From: Xylanimicrobium pachnodae JCM 13526 = NBRC 107786
Lineage (GTDB): Bacteria > Actinomycetota > Actinomycetes > Actinomycetales > Cellulomonadaceae
Assembly: GCA_001592145.1 (NCBI GenBank)
Contig: BCWJ01000003.1
Coordinates: forward strand, 124,001-188,000
DNA length: 64,000 nt
Direction: 5' to 3'
The translations under genes were made by a program, and so were the position numbers. The notes under the pieces are model-generated. The model made no database searches and had not been told where the DNA came from. It saw only the letters and a program-made list of their open reading frames with translations. Below, piece after piece: positions 61,690 to 64,000 of the stretch. Every line of letters begins with the position of its first letter. The stretch's first letter is position 1.

Positions 61690-64000
61690 ATGACGTCGAC
61701 CTCCGCGCCCCGGCTCGTGCCCCCCGCACCGGTAGCCGGCCCGGAGGTCGGTCTCGATACCACGCAGGCGGCGGCGCTCGCGGCGGCGCGGACGGCGTCG
61801 GCCCTGCTGGTCGCGGGGGCGCCGGGTACGGGGAAGACGACGGTTGCGGCGGCGATCGCCGTCGAGGCCGTGACGGCGTGGGGGTTGGACCCGGCCCGCG
61901 TGCTGGTGCTCGCGGCGTCGCGGCGGTCCGCGGCACGGTTGCGGGATCAGGTGGCGGCGGCGTCGGGCCGCACGATCGGGGCGCCCATGGTGCGCACGGC
62001 GTCGTCGGCGGCGTTCGCGATCCTGCGCACGCGGGCGGCGGCGCTCGGCGAGCCGACGCCGATGCTGGTGTCCGGGCCGGAACAGGACATGGTGCTGGCC
62101 GAGCTGCTGGCGGGGCACGCCGACGGTGAGGGGGCGCCCCTGCCGCTGCCCGACGGGCTGCCCGAGGAGGCGCTGGGCCTGCGCGGGCTGCGCCAGGAGC
62201 TGCGCGACCTGCTGATGCGCGCCGCGGAGCGCGGTCTGGAACCCGCGGACCTGGCGGACCTGGGGCGCGCGCATGGGCGGGCCGAATGGGTCATGGCGGC
62301 GCAGCTCTATGAGGAGTACCGCGACGTCAACGCGCTCGGCACGGGTACCCCGGACTCGGGTGTGCGGTTCGACCCGGCCGTCGTGGTGGACGAGGCGGCG
62401 CACTCCCTGACCGCCTGGGACGACGAGGTGGACGGGGCGCCCTGCCCAGCATGGGACCTCGTCGTCGTCGACGACTACCAGGAGGCGACCGTCGCGACCG
62501 CGCGGCTGCTCCAGGCGCTGCACGGGGGCGGGGCGCGCCTGGTGCTGCTCGCCGACCCCGACTCCGCCGTGCAGGGTTTCCGCGGGGCGATGCCGGGCCT
62601 CGTGGGGCGTGCCGCGGCGCCGCCCCGGTCGCCGGGGGCGTTCGGCGCGGAGGAGATCGTTCTCGCCACGGCGTGGCGGCAGACGGCCGAGCTGCGCGAC
62701 GTCACCCGCACGGTGACCGCGCGCATCCCCACGGTGGGCGGGCCGCTGCAGCGCGGTGCCGCCGTGGCGACTCCAGCGGAGGGGGCCGCGGAGCCCGCCG
62801 TGGCCGTCGCCGTGCTCGCCGGGCAGGCGCAGGAGGCCGCGTACATCGCCCGCGAGCTGCGGGCCGAGCATCTGCTGCGCGGCACCCCGTGGGAGCAGAT
62901 GGTGGTCATCGCGCGCTCCGGGGACCGGTTGGGCGCCCTGCGCCGCGACCTGGTGGCCGCGTCCGTGCCGGTCGCCCTCCTGGGCTCCGACGTGCCGTTG
63001 CGTGACGAGCCCGCGGTCGCGCCGCTGCTCGCGGCGCTGCGGGTCAGCGCCGACGCCGCGTCGCCGTCCGCCGCCGACGACGACGCCTCGCCCGAACCCG
63101 GGACCGACGGGGGGACACCGTCGCACTATCCGCTGCTCGACGCCACCACGGCTGCGGCGCTGCTGACCTCCCCGATCGGTGGGCTGGACGCCGTCGCTCT
63201 GCGCCGTCTGCGGAGGGCGCTGCGTGCGGAGGAGCTGGCCGGAGGGGGCGGCCGATCCTCGGACGCCCTGCTGGTCGAGGCGCTTGGGGACGCGGCCCGC
63301 GCCACGACACTGCCGACGCCGGTGCGGCGCGCGCCGACCGCTGTCGCCCGGGTCCTCGCCGCCGGGCGGGCTGCGGCCCACGCGCCGGGGGCTACCGCGC
63401 AGACCGTGCTGTGGGCCGTCTGGGACGCGACCGGGCTGGCCACACGGTGGCGGGATGCGGCCCTCGCGGGCGGTCCGGCGGGGGTGCGCGCCGACCGCGA
63501 CCTCGACGCCGTCCTGGCCCTGTTCCGCGCGGCCGAGACGTACGTGGACCGGATGCCGGGGGCACCGGCGGCCGCGTTCGCCGACTACCTGGACTCGCAG
63601 GACCTCCCCGCTGACTCGCTGGCCGCTGCGGCGTCGGGGGCCGGGGCGGTCGAGGCGCTGACCCCGGCCGGCGCGGCGGGGCGGGAGTGGGAGTTCGCCG
63701 TCGTCGCGGGCGTGCAGGACGGCGTGTGGCCGGACCTGCGGCTGCGTGACTCGCTGCTCGGTTCGCAGGCCCTGGTCGAGCTGCTCGCGGGCCGGTCGCA
63801 GGACGCGCACGGGCTGGGGCCGCAGGCCCGTCAACAGGTGCTCGCCGACGAGCTGCGGGCGTTCGCGGTGGCCACGTCCCGGGCGCGACGTCGGCTCCTG
63901 GTCACGGCGGTCGAGGACGCCGAGGAGGCGCCCAGCGTGTTCTGTGACCTCGTGGTCCCGCCAGGTGACGGTGAGGGTCCAGACCCGCGCCGGGTCGCCG
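61690..64000 (+). CDS. adnA: UvrD-like helicase, AdnA type (partial, runs off the window)
   Basis: Open without a stop from ATG 61690 to the window end (770 residues). Superfamily-1 motifs: VAGAPGTGKTT (Walker A, about 37-47), VVVDDYQEAT (motif II), LLADPDSAVQGFRGA (motif III), LATAWRQT (motif IV region), and in the C-terminal half TPAGAAGREWEFAVVAGVQDGVWP (motif V) and ELRAFAVATSRARRRLL (motif VI). This fits actinobacterial AdnA, which with AdnB processes double-strand breaks. The expected C-terminal PD-(D/E)XK nuclease would lie beyond the edge. Its location downstream of the DUF3107 region agrees with mycobacterial adnA (Rv3202c). Confidence 0.85.
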   Translation, partial: MTSTSAPRLVPPAPVAGPEVGLDTTQAAALAAARTASALLVAGAPGTGKTTVAAAIAVEAVTAWGLDPARVLVLAASRRSAARLRDQVAAASGRTIGAPMVRTASSAAFAILRTRAAALGEPTPMLVSGPEQDMVLAELLAGHADGEGAPLPLPDGLPEEALGLRGLRQELRDLLMRAAERGLEPADLADLGRAHGRAEWVMAAQLYEEYRDVNALGTGTPDSGVRFDPAVVVDEAAHSLTAWDDEVDGAPCPAWDLVVVDDYQEATVATARLLQALHGGGARLVLLADPDSAVQGFRGAMPGLVGRAAAPPRSPGAFGAEEIVLATAWRQTAELRDVTRTVTARIPTVGGPLQRGAAVATPAEGAAEPAVAVAVLAGQAQEAAYIARELRAEHLLRGTPWEQMVVIARSGDRLGALRRDLVAASVPVALLGSDVPLRDEPAVAPLLAALRVSADAASPSAADDDASPEPGTDGGTPSHYPLLDATTAAALLTSPIGGLDAVALRRLRRALRAEELAGGGGRSSDALLVEALGDAARATTLPTPVRRAPTAVARVLAAGRAAAHAPGATAQTVLWAVWDATGLATRWRDAALAGGPAGVRADRDLDAVLALFRAAETYVDRMPGAPAAAFADYLDSQDLPADSLAAAASGAGAVEALTPAGAAGREWEFAVVAGVQDGVWPDLRLRDSLLGSQALVELLAGRSQDAHGLGPQARQQVLADELRAFAVATSRARRRLLVTAVEDAEEAPSVFCDLVVPPGDGEGPDPRRVA

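Noticed and set aside
61356-62129. A 257-codon frame overlapping the start of the AdnA-type gene
   Set aside because: It is Arg/Gly-rich with no motif. The frame starting at 61690 shows all helicase motifs and stays open to the window end.
61498-63834. A 778-codon minus-strand frame opposite the AdnA-type gene
   Set aside because: Its composition is Arg/Gly/Pro/His-rich without domain signatures, and it runs antisense to a well-supported gene.

Overview
The window is G+C-rich throughout (60 bases near 5,700 count to about 75%). GTG starts are frequent, and the gene order is that of a high-G+C Gram-positive: sucC-sucD-perM-purN, DUF3017-mdh, and RNA helicase/ferritin-like/DUF3107 near an AdnA-type helicase. 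A secreted GH11 xylanase with a CBM2, two sugar ABC transporters and galK suggest a plant-polymer-degrading member of the Micrococcales, perhaps Cellulomonadaceae or Promicromonosporaceae. The genus is not proven. No rRNA, tRNA, CRISPR array, integrase or insertion sequence was seen.

Layout. 0-5 kb: a DedA protein, a sugar ABC importer without its own ATPase, and a ClpN-domain/HTH pair whose promoter lies inside two palindromes. 5-17.7 kb: central metabolism (sucCD, purN, purH, mdh, aquaporin), interrupted between purN and purH by a dehydrogenase gene and the xylanase gene. 17.7-29.3 kb: a fused ABC exporter, purU, a GNAT, a ROK regulator with a lone sugar-ABC ATPase, and a divergent ChvE-type sugar ABC operon. 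29.3-49.8 kb: one-carbon genes glyA-folD, exonuclease III, galK, a two-component system beside an ABC exporter, Mrp, an MgtE-like protein, aminopeptidase P, PHP, MarC, a DEAD-box helicase and DUF3107.

Regulation. purH and glyA-folD each have a ZTP riboswitch leader, linking purine synthesis to one-carbon supply; purN and purU belong to the same metabolic circle. Many genes look leaderless, with a -10 box (often TAGGCT) 6 to 8 bases before the start codon. Long hairpins end many transcription units.

The most interesting region is an accessory island at about 49.8-61.7 kb, between DUF3107 and adnA. It holds a Phd/VapC-type toxin-antitoxin pair and a tightly overlapping five-gene operon: SNF2-type helicase, DUF4391 protein, type III methyltransferase Mod, type III restriction subunit Res and a frameshifted zinc-ribbon protein. 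A divergent XRE regulator follows, with a perfect palindrome in the shared intergenic region, and then a decayed DUF433/DUF5615 toxin-antitoxin pair. The middle of mod is far poorer in G+C than its flanks, as expected for an exchanged target-recognition domain. The helicase and DUF4391 gene coupled to Mod and Res make this an expanded type III restriction-like system, and I know of no established name for that combination.
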